A stretch of DNA of 64,000 bases from Planotetraspora kaengkrachanensis. Lineage in GTDB: Bacteria > Actinomycetota > Actinomycetes > Streptosporangiales > Streptosporangiaceae. The notes beneath the pieces were generated by a model, which was not told where the DNA came from, did no database searches, and saw only the letters and a program-made list of their open reading frames with translations. The stretch covers positions 226,157 through 290,156 of the forward strand of contig NZ_BONV01000006.1 in NCBI RefSeq assembly GCF_016862895.1, in the 5' to 3' direction. Below are positions 1 to 8,490 of this stretch, one piece after another. The translations under genes were made by a program, and so were the position numbers. Within the stretch, counting starts at the first letter, position 1; every line of letters starts with the position of its first letter.

Positions 1-70
1 CGGCGAGCCCTGGCAGCGTTGTACGGGGAGCACCCGGCAGGGGCGTCTCCCGGTACGGAAGGAGTCGTCG

Positions 71-1291
71 ATGAGAGACGGTATGAACGCCGGCGTGTCG
101 GTCACCGGGCTCGGCGCCACCACGCCGCTGGGCGGAGACGTGGCCTCCACGTGGGGCGGCATGCTGGACGGACGTTCCGGCATCACCCTGGTGGAGGAGG
201 ACTGGGCGGCGGACCTGCCCGTCCGCATCGCCGGCCGGATGCGGGTCGATCCCGCGGAGGTGCTGGGCCGGGTGCCCGCCCGGCGGCTGGACCGCTGCCA
301 GCAGGCCGCGCTCGTCGCCGCGCGCGAGGCGTGGGCCGACGCCGGCGCCCCCCAGGTCGAGCCGGAGCGGCTGGCCGTCGTGATCGGCACGGGGGTCGGC
401 GGGGTGCTGACCACGCTCGCCCAGGACGACCTCATGGAGGATTCCGGCCCGCGGAAGGTCTCGCCGTACACGGTGCCGATGCTGATGCCCAACGGCCCCG
501 CGGCCGTGGTCAGCATCGAGTTCGGCGCCCGTGGTGGAGCCCACACGCCGGTGAGCGCGTGCGCCTCGGGAGCGGAGGCGATCGCCATGGGTCTGGACCT
601 CATCCGCCTCGGCCGTGCGGACGTGGTGATCGCGGGTGGCGCGGAGGCGTGTGTACATCCGCTCACCCTCGCCGGATTCGCCCAGGCCAGGGCCTTGTCC
701 AGGCGCAACGACGCACCCGAGGAGGCCTCCCGCCCGTTCGACTCCGGGCGCGACGGATTCGTCCTCGGCGAGGGTGCGGCCCTGGTGGTCCTCGAACGTG
801 AGGAGTTCGCCGCCGCCCGCGGGGCCCGGGTGCACGCCACGCTGGCGGGCGCGGGCACCACGTCGGACGCCCACCACATCACCGCCGCGGACGCGGCCGG
901 CCAGGTGCGCGCGATGAGAACGGCCCTGGCGTCGGCGGGGCTGGACCCGATCGACATCGGTCACGTGAACGCCCACGCCACGTCGACTCCGACCGGCGAC
1001 CTCACGGAGACCCTCTCGATCACCGAGGCGCTGGGAACCCATCCGGCGATCACCGCCACCAAGTCGATGACCGGGCACATGTGCGGGGCGGCGGGGGCCA
1101 TGGGCGCGGTCGCCGCGATCCTCGCCATCCGGGACGGGGTGGTCCCGGCGGTCCGGAACCTGGCCGACCTCGACCCCCAGATCAAGCTCGACATCGTCAC
1201 CGGGAGTCCCCGCCAGGGCCGGTGGAGGGCGGCGGTGGCCAACTCCTTCGGATTCGGCGGGCACAACGCGTCCCTCGCGTTCACCGTGTGA
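71..1291 (+). CDS. fabF: Beta-ketoacyl-ACP synthase II (FabF-type)
   Basis: Thiolase-fold ketosynthase that condenses malonyl-ACP with acyl-ACP in type II fatty acid or polyketide synthesis in the cytoplasm. The 406-residue length is normal for FabF. The catalytic set is complete: Cys164 in VSACASGAEA, His302 in NAHATSTPTGD, Lys331 and His336 in KSMTGHMCGAAGA, and the closing NSFGFGGHNASL loop. GGAAGGAG lies just before the ATG. The N-terminal sequence (VTGLGATTPLGGDVAS) resembles housekeeping actinomycete FabF rather than an aromatic-PKS KS-alpha. The following gene is not an ACP or DUF3145, so this may be a paralogue outside the usual fabD-fabH-acpP-fabF operon; the upstream side is not visible. 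Confidence 0.92.
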   Translation: MRDGMNAGVSVTGLGATTPLGGDVASTWGGMLDGRSGITLVEEDWAADLPVRIAGRMRVDPAEVLGRVPARRLDRCQQAALVAAREAWADAGAPQVEPERLAVVIGTGVGGVLTTLAQDDLMEDSGPRKVSPYTVPMLMPNGPAAVVSIEFGARGGAHTPVSACASGAEAIAMGLDLIRLGRADVVIAGGAEACVHPLTLAGFAQARALSRRNDAPEEASRPFDSGRDGFVLGEGAALVVLEREEFAAARGARVHATLAGAGTTSDAHHITAADAAGQVRAMRTALASAGLDPIDIGHVNAHATSTPTGDLTETLSITEALGTHPAITATKSMTGHMCGAAGAMGAVAAILAIRDGVVPAVRNLADLDPQIKLDIVTGSPRQGRWRAAVANSFGFGGHNASLAFTV

Positions 1292-1376
1292 TCACTGGCG
1301 CCATGCCGGAATGAGGTCCGTGAACTTCACGTTCTTCGCATCGGCGGATATCACGGAATCCCTCGGAGGCATGGGA

Positions 1377-2015
1377 ATGGCGCACGTCAGAGAGCTCTAC
1401 CTCACGGCGGCAGAATCGGCGGCGAAGCTGCTCGCCGCTCCTGAGGTGGCCGCCGCCTGGCGGGAGCCGAGTGCGCTGCCGAAGCTCAGCGTCAACGGGC
1501 TTGCCGGCCATCTGGCCGGGCAGATCTTCGCCCTGCCGAAGGTGCTGGGCGAGCCCGTTCCGATCGAGGAGACCATCCCGATCCACGACTACTACGCGCG
1601 GGCGAGCTGGATCGGGTCCGACCTCGACGACCCGTTCAACGTGAACATCAGGACCAGCGGCGAGAAGGACGCAGGCGAGGGCCCCGCGGCGCTGGCGGAC
1701 CGGGCCGGCGTCGTCGTCAGGGACCTGCGGGCCGCGCTGCCGGCCGCGCCTTCGCGGCCGGTGCGGCGTCCGACCTGGGGGCCCTGGTCGCTCACTCTGG
1801 ACGACTTCGTGACGAGCCGGCTGCTGGAGATCGTCATCCACTGCGACGACCTGGCCTACAGCGTGGATCTGCCCACGCCCGAACTGCCCAAGGAGGCCGT
1901 CGAGACCGTCGTCGACCTGCTGGCGCGGATCGCGATGCGACGGCACGGCGCGACCGGCGTGGTGCGCGCGCTCAGCCGGACGGAGAGGGCGCCCGTCTCG
2001 ATCTCCGCGCTCTGA
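1377..2015 (+). CDS. TIGR03083 / mycothiol-dependent maleylpyruvate isomerase-type protein
   Basis: Small DinB/maleylpyruvate-isomerase-N fold protein of about 212 residues. The N-terminal helical part carries LSVNGLAGHLAGQ, matching the 'GW.v.dl..Hl' region of the family, and EIVIHCDDLAYSV near residue 160 supplies the second His/Asp region. Family members use mycothiol or a bound metal, but substrates are mostly unknown. I chose the ATG at 1377 because CGGAGG lies 7 nt before it; ATGs at 1311 and 1371 are also in frame. It is 85 bp downstream of fabF and may be co-transcribed. Confidence 0.72.
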   Translation: MAHVRELYLTAAESAAKLLAAPEVAAAWREPSALPKLSVNGLAGHLAGQIFALPKVLGEPVPIEETIPIHDYYARASWIGSDLDDPFNVNIRTSGEKDAGEGPAALADRAGVVVRDLRAALPAAPSRPVRRPTWGPWSLTLDDFVTSRLLEIVIHCDDLAYSVDLPTPELPKEAVETVVDLLARIAMRRHGATGVVRALSRTERAPVSISAL

Positions 2016-2034
2016 CGGCCTTGGGCCGGTGGGC

Positions 2035-2646
2035 TCAGCAGGGGCCCGGTACCGACACGATGGGGTCGTACGGGCGAGGTGCCCTGGCCGGTGCGTCAGG
2101 TGGCAGGTTCAGGCAGAAGGTCTTCCCGTCGGACAGCGTCAGAGAAACGAAGTCGGGATCGGCGGGGAACGTCACCGTGGCGCCGGGCTCGACTGAGGCG
2201 GCCACCTGCCCGGCGACCGTGCGCGGTTTCCGGGCTTCCGTGAAACTCAGCTGCAGGATTTTCCCCGTGATGATGTTCGCCTTCGCCATGTCGGCACCGG
2301 TGTCCTCCGGGACCGATGGTGAGGGAGACGGCCGGGTGATTCTGCGCTGATCGGCTTCCTGGTGGTGAAGGAAGGCCGCGAGGCCACCGGTCAGCGCGAA
2401 GACCACCAGCGCGCTTGCCACCCAGCTCATCCGTGTGGCGGCGTAGGCGGCATCGCTCGGCTCAACGGCGTCCGGATTGCGGTGGCGCCACGCGGTGAAC
2501 GACCACCAGCTCTTCTTCGGGTCGATCAGGGCGACCAGCAACATGACGACCCCGACGGCTGCTCCCGCTATCAGCACCACCCCGGTATCGAAGTCCGCGC
2601 CCGGAAAGCCGCCAGGAGGGACATAAGCCACGATCTTGTGCTGCAT
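2035..2646 (-). CDS. DUF6199-like membrane protein
   Basis: A 203-residue protein with two predicted membrane segments (about residues 22-40 and 75-92). Between them is a KKSWWSFTAWRHRNPDAVEP stretch followed by SDAAYAATR, which resembles the DUF6199 signature of WW..W...P.A.EPSD...R. After the second segment comes a Pro/Ser linker (TRPSPSPSVPED) and an external domain of about 90 residues ending in ..VPGPC. Function unknown. It converges on the preceding gene with a 19-bp gap. GGAGG lies 11 nt before the ATG. Confidence 0.6.
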   Translation of the reverse strand: MQHKIVAYVPPGGFPGADFDTGVVLIAGAAVGVVMLLVALIDPKKSWWSFTAWRHRNPDAVEPSDAAYAATRMSWVASALVVFALTGGLAAFLHHQEADQRRITRPSPSPSVPEDTGADMAKANIITGKILQLSFTEARKPRTVAGQVAASVEPGATVTFPADPDFVSLTLSDGKTFCLNLPPDAPARAPRPYDPIVSVPGPC

Positions 2647-2864
2647 GATCGGACACTACCTCCGGTCGTCCGGTTCCGATCATGGAGGAGGCAGGGTGCG
2701 TGGCCGCGGATTCGCCTACCGTGTCGACCGCGTATGTCGAAACGGCGCGCACGGCTCCGACTGATTCAACGACGGCGCCCGGGCGGGCGATCGATCGAGG
2801 GATCGGAGAGCGGCAGAGCATGGATCAGCAGAGATCGGCACAGGGGAAGGGCGCGCGGGCCGTC

Positions 2865-3641
2865 ATGGACTATGAGCGCCACCGCGTTGAGATCGTCGCG
2901 CAGACCGGCCTGCTCAGGTCGGCGGTCGCGGGGGCGGACCTGACGGCGCCCGTGCCCTCCTGCCCCGGCTGGAATCTGGGCCAGTTGCTGAAGCATCTGG
3001 GCGAAGGCCATCGGTGGGCCGAGACAATCGTCAGGACCAGGGCGACCCGGCCGCCCTCCGACCGGCGGCTTCGCGACCTGCCGGCTGGTCACGAGGAGGA
3101 TGCGGCCGAGCTCGGCGCGTGGCTCGCCGAGGGCGCGGAGCGACTGGGGGAGACTCTGCGCGACGCCGGGCCCGGTGCGCTGATGTGGACGCCGTTGCCG
3201 GGAGAGGGCTCGGCGTTCCTGGCCCGGCGATTCGCACACGAGACGGCCGTCCATCGGGCCGACGCGGCCCTGGCCGTCGGAGTGGAGTACTCCCTGAATC
3301 CCGAGGTCGCCCGCGACGGCCTCGATGAGTGGATGAAGCTCGAGTCGCTGCCCCAGGCCTTCGACATCCATCCGGGCAAGCGTGAACTCCTCGGCCCCGG
3401 CCGGACCCTGCTCTTCCAGGCGACGGACGGCGACGCGGCGTGGCTGGTCGACCTCACCGGCGACACCATCGCCTGCCGGCGTGCAACGGGCGAGGCCGCC
3501 GTCACCGTGCGCGGCCCGTCGGCCGGCCTGCTGCTGGTCCTCTATGGACGGCGGGCGCCGGCCCGTGAGGACGGCGTCGAGGTCCTCGGCGACGCCCACC
3601 TCCTCGACTGGTGGCTGAGCCGAGTCGGGTTCGGATCCTAG
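2865..3641 (+). CDS. TIGR03083 maleylpyruvate isomerase family protein
   Basis: Full-length mycothiol-dependent maleylpyruvate isomerase family protein of about 258 residues. The N-terminal DinB-like four-helix part has PSCPGWNLGQLLKHLGEGHRW, with its conserved His residues, and FARRFAHETAVHRADA supplies the Glu/His pair near residue 125. The C-terminal part (TDGDAAWLVDL...VRGPSAGLLLVLYGRR) is the SCP2-like accessory domain typical of the family. The ATG at 2865 starts right before the conserved YERHR; an in-frame ATG at 2820 is the alternative. Substrate unknown. Confidence 0.78.
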   Translation: MDYERHRVEIVAQTGLLRSAVAGADLTAPVPSCPGWNLGQLLKHLGEGHRWAETIVRTRATRPPSDRRLRDLPAGHEEDAAELGAWLAEGAERLGETLRDAGPGALMWTPLPGEGSAFLARRFAHETAVHRADAALAVGVEYSLNPEVARDGLDEWMKLESLPQAFDIHPGKRELLGPGRTLLFQATDGDAAWLVDLTGDTIACRRATGEAAVTVRGPSAGLLLVLYGRRAPAREDGVEVLGDAHLLDWWLSRVGFGS

Positions 3642-3985
3642 GCGAGGGGCCGGCCCGGCCGGACGCGCTGGTCCAGTGCCTGCACCCACTTGACCGCGAC
3701 CGCGGCGACCTGGACCAGCTCGGCACGCAGCCGTTCGGGATCGTTCTCGGCGAACGCCTCCATGACCTCCTCGTACAGGATGTCCCGCCAGGTCGGCAGG
3801 CCACGGGCCGCGGCGTCCTCCACCGCCTGCCTGGCCCGGTCGGCCTCGGCCCGGCGCTCCGGTCCGGTGCCGTCGGGGAGCTCCTGCACACCCCACATGG
3901 CGTCCTGCGCCGCGCGCTCCACGCTCACGTCCGCCAGCACGCGGGCCAGGGAGCCGGGTGCGCCGTAGTCGCCGGGCTGGGTCAT
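3638..3985 (-). CDS. MazG-like / NTP-pyrophosphatase-like helical protein
   Basis: An all-helical protein of about 115 residues. It contains VSVERAAQDAMWGVQELPDG and LYEEVMEAFAENDPERLRAELVQVAAVAVKWV. The EEV.EA...(D)..LR.EL.QVAAVAV.W pattern with acidic residues on two helices matches phage- and actinomycete-encoded MazG-like proteins, which hydrolyse NTPs to NMP and pyrophosphate. GGAGAG directly precedes the chosen ATG. It converges with the previous gene (4-bp overlap). Activity is inferred from the motif alone. Confidence 0.6.
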   Translation of the reverse strand: MTQPGDYGAPGSLARVLADVSVERAAQDAMWGVQELPDGTGPERRAEADRARQAVEDAAARGLPTWRDILYEEVMEAFAENDPERLRAELVQVAAVAVKWVQALDQRVRPGRPLA

Positions 3986-4116
3986 CTCTCCGGTTCCCTT
4001 CGCAAGGTGCGCACACGGGCCCGCCGCCCGGTGCATGTCAATGAACCCCCCCGGCGCCGGGCCTCGGCGGGCTGATCCGGCAGGGCGATGGGTACGGCAT
4101 CCGGATGGGGGGATCC

Positions 4117-4698
4117 ATGGACGACGTCGCAGAGCTCACCCAGCTCGTTCTGCACGAGCGCCAGGCGCGTGACCGCGGGTGGTGGACCCGCATGAACGCG
4201 TGCTTTCATCCGGACTCGACGGTCCGCCTGAGCTGGTTCGCGGGCGGCGGGCCGGACTTCGTGGCCGCGTCACGGGAGATGAGCGCCCGAGGGGTCAGGT
4301 TCACTCATCGGCTCTGCCCGCCGGTTGTCCATCACTACGGGGACCGTGCCGTCGTCGAGATGCCGGCCGCGATCGAGACGCGCACCGACGTCGACGGGGT
4401 GCAGGCGGATCTGAGCTCCTTCGCCCGGCTGCTCTACCGGGCCGGGCGGCACTCCGGCTCCTGGGCCGTCGTGTCGCTGGACGCCGTCTATGAGCGGGAC
4501 ATACTTCTTCCCGCGCTCCCGGGCACGCGGCTCGACCTCGATCCCGCGGTGTTCATGGCCTACCGCCCCAGCTACCGCGTCCTGGCGTACCTGTTCGACC
4601 GGCTCGGGTACCGCGTCGCCGACGATCTGTACGGTGACGACGTACCCGGCCCGGTCGAGGAGCTCTACCGTTCGGTGTTCGCCTGGGCGGAGGGCTGA
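4117..4698 (+). CDS. SnoaL-like / NTF2-fold protein
   Basis: A 193-residue protein beginning with the NTF2-type helices (VAELTQLVLHERQARDRGWWTRMNACF, then HPDSTVRLSWFAGG) and the sheet region (MPAAIETRTDVDG...SWAVVSLDAVYERDIL). This is the SnoaL-like pattern of polyketide cyclases and aromatic dioxygenase beta subunits. The tail after residue 130 is an extra segment. GGGGGATCC precedes the chosen ATG; an ATG at 4105 is also in frame. Its 3' end overlaps the converging HAD gene by 34 bp. Substrate not predictable. Confidence 0.65.
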   Translation: MDDVAELTQLVLHERQARDRGWWTRMNACFHPDSTVRLSWFAGGGPDFVAASREMSARGVRFTHRLCPPVVHHYGDRAVVEMPAAIETRTDVDGVQADLSSFARLLYRAGRHSGSWAVVSLDAVYERDILLPALPGTRLDLDPAVFMAYRPSYRVLAYLFDRLGYRVADDLYGDDVPGPVEELYRSVFAWAEG

Positions 4699-5369
4699 TC
4701 CGCCGCGGGGACAGCCGGCGTCCTGGCCGTCTCCCTGAGGACGGCCAGGAGGTCCGCGGGCGTGTCGACGACCGAGATGACCTCCGGCGCGGTGAACTCG
4801 CCCGGCTCGCCGAACCCCCAGCGGACGGCGACGCTCCGCACCCTGCACTCAGCGGCTCCCGCGACGTCCTCGCGGCGGTCGCCGACCATGACGGTCGCCT
4901 CGGGCGGGGCGCCGAGCACGTCGAGCGCGTGACGGATGACGTCGGCCTTGTAACGCCGGGAGCCGTCCAGGGTCGCCCCGGCCACATAGGTGAAGAAGCC
5001 GCCGAGCCGGAAGTGTTCCACGATCCTCTCGGCGAAGACCGCCGGCTTGGACGTCGCGACGGCCAGCGTCCAGCCGTCGGCCACGAGGGACTCCAGGACG
5101 GCGGGGACGCCGGGGATGACCTCGTTCTCGTACATCCCGACGTCGGCGTACCGTTCCCGGTAGGCCGCCACAGCCGCGTCCACGTCCCGCACTCCGAGCC
5201 TCGCGAACCCGTCCCACAGCGGGGGGCCGATGAGTGAGCGGAGGGTCGCGTGGTCCACGTCGTACACCCCCACCGCGGAGAGTCCATGCCGCATGGACCG
5301 GACGATTCCGGTCTCGGGGTTCGTCAGCGTGCCGTCGAGGTCGAAAAGGCCGTACCGGGAAGGTGCCAT
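4665..5369 (-). CDS. HAD-superfamily hydrolase, phosphoglycolate phosphatase-like
   Basis: HAD-like phosphatase of 234 residues. Motif I is LFDLDGTLTNPETGI with Asp10 and Asp12, the cap domain follows (SMRHGLSAVGV...), motif II is AVATSKP, motif III Lys is in SRRYKADVI, and motif IV is VMVGDRREDVAGA. The arrangement resembles Gph/PgmB subfamily IA enzymes that dephosphorylate small sugar or glycolate phosphates. The ATG at 5369 opens directly on motif I, and the family does not need the longer reading frame upstream. The substrate is not determined by sequence. Confidence 0.8.
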   Translation of the reverse strand: MAPSRYGLFDLDGTLTNPETGIVRSMRHGLSAVGVYDVDHATLRSLIGPPLWDGFARLGVRDVDAAVAAYRERYADVGMYENEVIPGVPAVLESLVADGWTLAVATSKPAVFAERIVEHFRLGGFFTYVAGATLDGSRRYKADVIRHALDVLGAPPEATVMVGDRREDVAGAAECRVRSVAVRWGFGEPGEFTAPEVISVVDTPADLLAVLRETARTPAVPAADQPSAQANTER

Positions 5370-5425
5370 CTGCGGGCGTCCGCTCCTTCGGTCGTCGTGC
5401 GAGGAATGCCGGGCGGCGGCCCGGC

Positions 5426-6307
5426 CTACGCGGTGAGGATACGGATCGGAAGATCGCCGGCCTGCACCGTCCAGCCGTCCGCATGCCGCTCGAGCACGGT
5501 CCCGGGGGAGGAGGGCCGGTCGCCGGGGACACCGTACGCGTGCAGGACCGTCTTCTCGATGCCGTCGAGGTGGATCCGCGCCTGCGGAGAGGTGACGTTC
5601 AGCGCGGCGACCCTGCGGCGGATGGTCGCGACCGGCTCGGTGAGGTCGATCAGGCGCTCGGCGTCGGTGTAGAACGGCGCCTCCGACGCCTGCGAGGGGT
5701 CCTGCGGGATGCCGGGATCCCCGGCGACGGCGCGGGCCGCGCCCTCCTCGAGGCATTCGGCCAGCAGTTCGCTCCACAGCCGCCCCAGCGTCGGGCCGTC
5801 GAGGTCGTCCGGCAGCGGGCGCTCGCGCCGGCTCAGTACGGCGCCGGTGTCGAAGTCCTTCTCGGTCCGGTGGAGGGCGGCCCCTACCGTGGTGGCGCCT
5901 TCGTAGATCAGTCGCCCCGGGTTGGGCCCGCGTCCGGCCGGCAGCGGCGACGGGTGCAGGTTGAGCGCCCCGTACTTCGGGATGCCGAGGATCTCGGCCG
6001 GGATCAGCCGGGGGAACGCGGCGGAGATCACCAGGTCGGGCCGCAGGGAGTCGATCACCGGGGCGGCGACCGAGCGCAGCCGGCCGGTGACGAGGACGTC
6101 GGCGTCCCGCGGGAGATCGAGCACGAACGGCGTCGCGTTCTCGTCGTAGCGCTGGTTGGCGCCGGTCGGCGGCGTGACCACCAGGACGATCTCGTGGCCG
6201 TGTCGGTCCGCCCAGTCGGCGACAAGCCGGTAACCCGGCAAATATGCATGCATCGCAACAATGCGGAGTTTTGGAGCATTTACGGCATTAGCGGCATTCA
6301 CGGGCAA
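5426..6307 (-). CDS. Formyltransferase, Fmt-like
   Basis: Formyltransferase-fold protein of about 291 residues related to methionyl-tRNA formyltransferase, using 10-formyl-THF. The N-terminal Rossmann part ends in the hallmark GALNLHPSPLPAGRGPNP, near residue 130, with the catalytic Asn/His set and a later Asp in DFDTGAVLSRRERPL. The C-terminal 85 residues (VATIRRRVAALNVTSPQARIHL, then HADGWTVQAGDLPIRI) look like the Fmt OB-type tail. The start is uncertain: TTG at 6307 or GTG at 6301, with no strong RBS. It diverges from the ribosomal protection gene at 6521, which suggests a paralogue linked to translation or to natural-product tailoring rather than the housekeeping fmt. Confidence 0.72.
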   Translation of the reverse strand: MPVNAANAVNAPKLRIVAMHAYLPGYRLVADWADRHGHEIVLVVTPPTGANQRYDENATPFVLDLPRDADVLVTGRLRSVAAPVIDSLRPDLVISAAFPRLIPAEILGIPKYGALNLHPSPLPAGRGPNPGRLIYEGATTVGAALHRTEKDFDTGAVLSRRERPLPDDLDGPTLGRLWSELLAECLEEGAARAVAGDPGIPQDPSQASEAPFYTDAERLIDLTEPVATIRRRVAALNVTSPQARIHLDGIEKTVLHAYGVPGDRPSSPGTVLERHADGWTVQAGDLPIRILTA

Positions 6308-6381
6308 AGTCTGTCATGCAACTCAAGGCTTGACGGGGTCGTCCGGGACCGGTGAGACGGACCTCACGCCGGACACGCCGT

Positions 6382-6401
6382 GGGACAAAATCGTTTGTCC
6401 C
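6382..6401. promoter_or_regulatory. 8-4-8 inverted repeat upstream of the resistance operon
   Basis: GGGACAAA and TTTGTCCC are perfect 8-bp arms around ATCG. The repeat is AT-rich relative to its surroundings and lies in the shared upstream region of the formyltransferase and the ribosomal protection operon, 55 nt before the leader ORF. It fits a dimeric repressor site or a short RNA hairpin. Confidence 0.5.
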
Positions 6402-6456
6402 CGACGACCGCCGTCTGTTCTACTCGCCGGGACAGCCGATCCACCGAGGAGGCGAA

Positions 6457-6567
6457 ATGCGCGCAGCGTGCATGTCCATCCAGCAGGCGAACTCCACTCA
6501 CCCAAAGGACATGACGCTACGTGAGAACGCTGAACTTGGGGATTTTGGCGCATGTAGACGCTGGTAA
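6457..6567 (+). CDS. Putative leader peptide ORF overlapping the ribosomal protection gene
   Basis: A 36-codon ORF starting at ATG 6457 behind a perfect AGGAGG (6447-6452, 4-nt spacer), the best Shine-Dalgarno in this region. It ends at TAA 6565-6567, 47 nt inside the next gene in another frame. The peptide begins MRAACMSIQQANSTHPKDM. The main gene starts at a GTG with only AAAGGA about 11 nt away, so its initiation probably depends on ribosomes translating this leader. Resistance genes for ribosome-targeting drugs are often controlled by such leaders (erm, cat, tet(M)). Peptide expression is inference. Confidence 0.5.
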   Translation: MRAACMSIQQANSTHPKDMTLRENAELGDFGACRRW

Positions 6568-8488
6568 GACCAGCCTCACCGAGCGGCTGCTGCACGCCGC
6601 CGGTGTCATCGACGAGATCGGCAGCGTCGATGACGGGAACACCCAGACCGATTCGCTGGCGCTGGAGCGGCAGCGCGGAATCACGATCAAGTCCGCCGTC
6701 GTCTCCTTCGTCATCGGGGACGTCACGGTCAATCTGATCGACACGCCGGGCCACCCGGATTTCATCGCCGAGGTCGAACGTGTCCTGAGCGTGCTCGACG
6801 GCGCCGTGCTCGTGATCTCCGCCGTCGAGGGGGTGCAGGCGCAGACCCGCGTGCTGATGCGGGCCCTGCGGCGGCTGCGCATCCCCACCCTGATCTTCGT
6901 GAACAAGATCGACCGCAGGGGTGCGGACGACGCGCACGTCCTGCGTGTCATCGCCGAGACGCTGACGCCGTCCGTCGTCTCGATGGGCTCGGCGTACGGC
7001 CTCGGCACGCCCGAGTCCGGCTTCACCGAGTACGGCGCGGCCGACGGCGCGTTCACCACCGCGCTGGCCGACGTCCTGGCCGGAAACGACGACGAGATCC
7101 TGGCCGCATACGTCGGCGACAGGCCCCCGGTCCCGTACGGCGGGCTCCGTGCCGAACTCGGCGCGCAGACCGGGCGGGCGCTGGTCCATCCGGTGTTCCT
7201 CGGCTCGGCGATCACCGGTGCCGGGGTCGACGCGCTGATCTCCGGACTCACCGAACTGCTCCCCGCGAGGGAGGGCGACGCAGGAGGACCGGTCTCCGGC
7301 ACCGTGTTCAAGGTCGAGCGGGGTCCGGCCGGGGAGAAGATCGCCTACGTCCGAATGTTCTCCGGAACCCTCCGCACCCGCGACCGGCTGCGCCTGCGCG
7401 AGGACGAGCGGAAGGTCACCGCGATCCGCGTCTTCGACCACGGTTCGGCGGTGCCCCGCGATTCGGTCGCCGCCGGGCGGATCGGGCAGCTGTGGGGTCT
7501 CTCCGACGTCCGGATCGGTGACCCGATCGGCCTGCCGGCGACGGACTCGCAGGCCCACCATTTCGCGCCGCCCACCCTGGAGACGGTCGTCGTCCCGCGC
7601 CTCTTCGGGGAGAAACAGGCGCTGCACGCCGCCCTCGCCCAGCTCGCCGAGCAGGATCCGCTGATCAACCTGCGGCAGGACGACATCAGGCAGGAGCTGT
7701 TCCTGTCCCTCTACGGAGAGGTGCAGAAGGAGGTCATCCAGCAAACACTGGCGGCCGACTACGCCATCGACGTCGACTTCCGCGAGACGACCACGATCTG
7801 CGTCGAGCGGCCGGTCGGCACCGGCTCCGCCGTCGAGATCCTGGGCAGGGGGGCCGACCCGTTCCTCGCCACCGTCGGGCTGCGCGTCGAGCCGGCCGCC
7901 CCGGGCTCCGGCGTGCGGTTCGACCTGGACGTCAAGGTCGAGACGATCCCGCTCTACGTGTACAAGGCCGTCGAGGAGTTCCGCGCGGCGCTCGAGGAGA
8001 CGGTTCGCAAGACGTTGCGCCAGGGCCTGCGCGGATGGCAGGTAGTCGACTGCGCGGTGACGCTGACGCACTCCGGGTACGCCTCGCCGGAGACCACCGC
8101 GAAGGACTTCCGCCTGCTGACTCCGCTGGTGCTCATGAGCGCACTGAAGCAGGCGGGCACCATCGTCTGTGAGCCGATCCACCGCTTCCATCTCGAGGTC
8201 CCCGCCGGCACGGTCGGCGCGATCGCCCCTGTCCTGGCCCGGTCGCGCGCCGTGCCGCGGGCGACGGTGACGCGCGGGCCGACGTGCCTGATCGACGGGG
8301 ACATCCCGGCCGGCCGGGTGCACGACCTGCACCGACGGCTGCGGGGGCTCACCCACGGCGAGGGGGTGATGGAGTCCGCCTTCGACCACTACGAACCGGT
8401 CCGCGGGCCGGCCCCGGTCCGGCGGCGGACGGACGACAACCCGCTCAGCCGCGACGAATATCTGCTGCACATCAGGCGGCGGGTCTAG
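6521..8488 (+). CDS. Tetracycline-resistance-type ribosomal protection protein (OtrA/TetM-like GTPase)
   Basis: EF-G-like translational GTPase of 655 residues, the length of OtrA and Tet(M). The G domain is complete: G1 AHVDAGKTS (10-18), switch regions with RGITIKSA, G3 DTPGHPDF (74-81) and G4 NKID (128-131). Domain II and the EF-G-like domains IV/V follow, with no mitochondrial or RF3 features. Such proteins displace tetracycline from the 30S A site. The N-terminus starts directly MRTLNLGILAHVDAGK as in OtrA. The start is GTG 6521, inside the leader ORF. Two ABC half-transporter genes follow 2 bp downstream. Protection against another drug, or self-resistance, is possible. Confidence 0.88.
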   Translation: MRTLNLGILAHVDAGKTSLTERLLHAAGVIDEIGSVDDGNTQTDSLALERQRGITIKSAVVSFVIGDVTVNLIDTPGHPDFIAEVERVLSVLDGAVLVISAVEGVQAQTRVLMRALRRLRIPTLIFVNKIDRRGADDAHVLRVIAETLTPSVVSMGSAYGLGTPESGFTEYGAADGAFTTALADVLAGNDDEILAAYVGDRPPVPYGGLRAELGAQTGRALVHPVFLGSAITGAGVDALISGLTELLPAREGDAGGPVSGTVFKVERGPAGEKIAYVRMFSGTLRTRDRLRLREDERKVTAIRVFDHGSAVPRDSVAAGRIGQLWGLSDVRIGDPIGLPATDSQAHHFAPPTLETVVVPRLFGEKQALHAALAQLAEQDPLINLRQDDIRQELFLSLYGEVQKEVIQQTLAADYAIDVDFRETTTICVERPVGTGSAVEILGRGADPFLATVGLRVEPAAPGSGVRFDLDVKVETIPLYVYKAVEEFRAALEETVRKTLRQGLRGWQVVDCAVTLTHSGYASPETTAKDFRLLTPLVLMSALKQAGTIVCEPIHRFHLEVPAGTVGAIAPVLARSRAVPRATVTRGPTCLIDGDIPAGRVHDLHRRLRGLTHGEGVMESAFDHYEPVRGPAPVRRRTDDNPLSRDEYLLHIRRRV

Positions 8489-8490
8489 CC

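Noticed and set aside
1..74. Reading frame ending at TGA 72-74, overlapping the fabF ATG
   Set aside because: It could be the end of an upstream coupled gene, but the translation is short, Arg/Gly-rich and unrecognisable, so I cannot call it.
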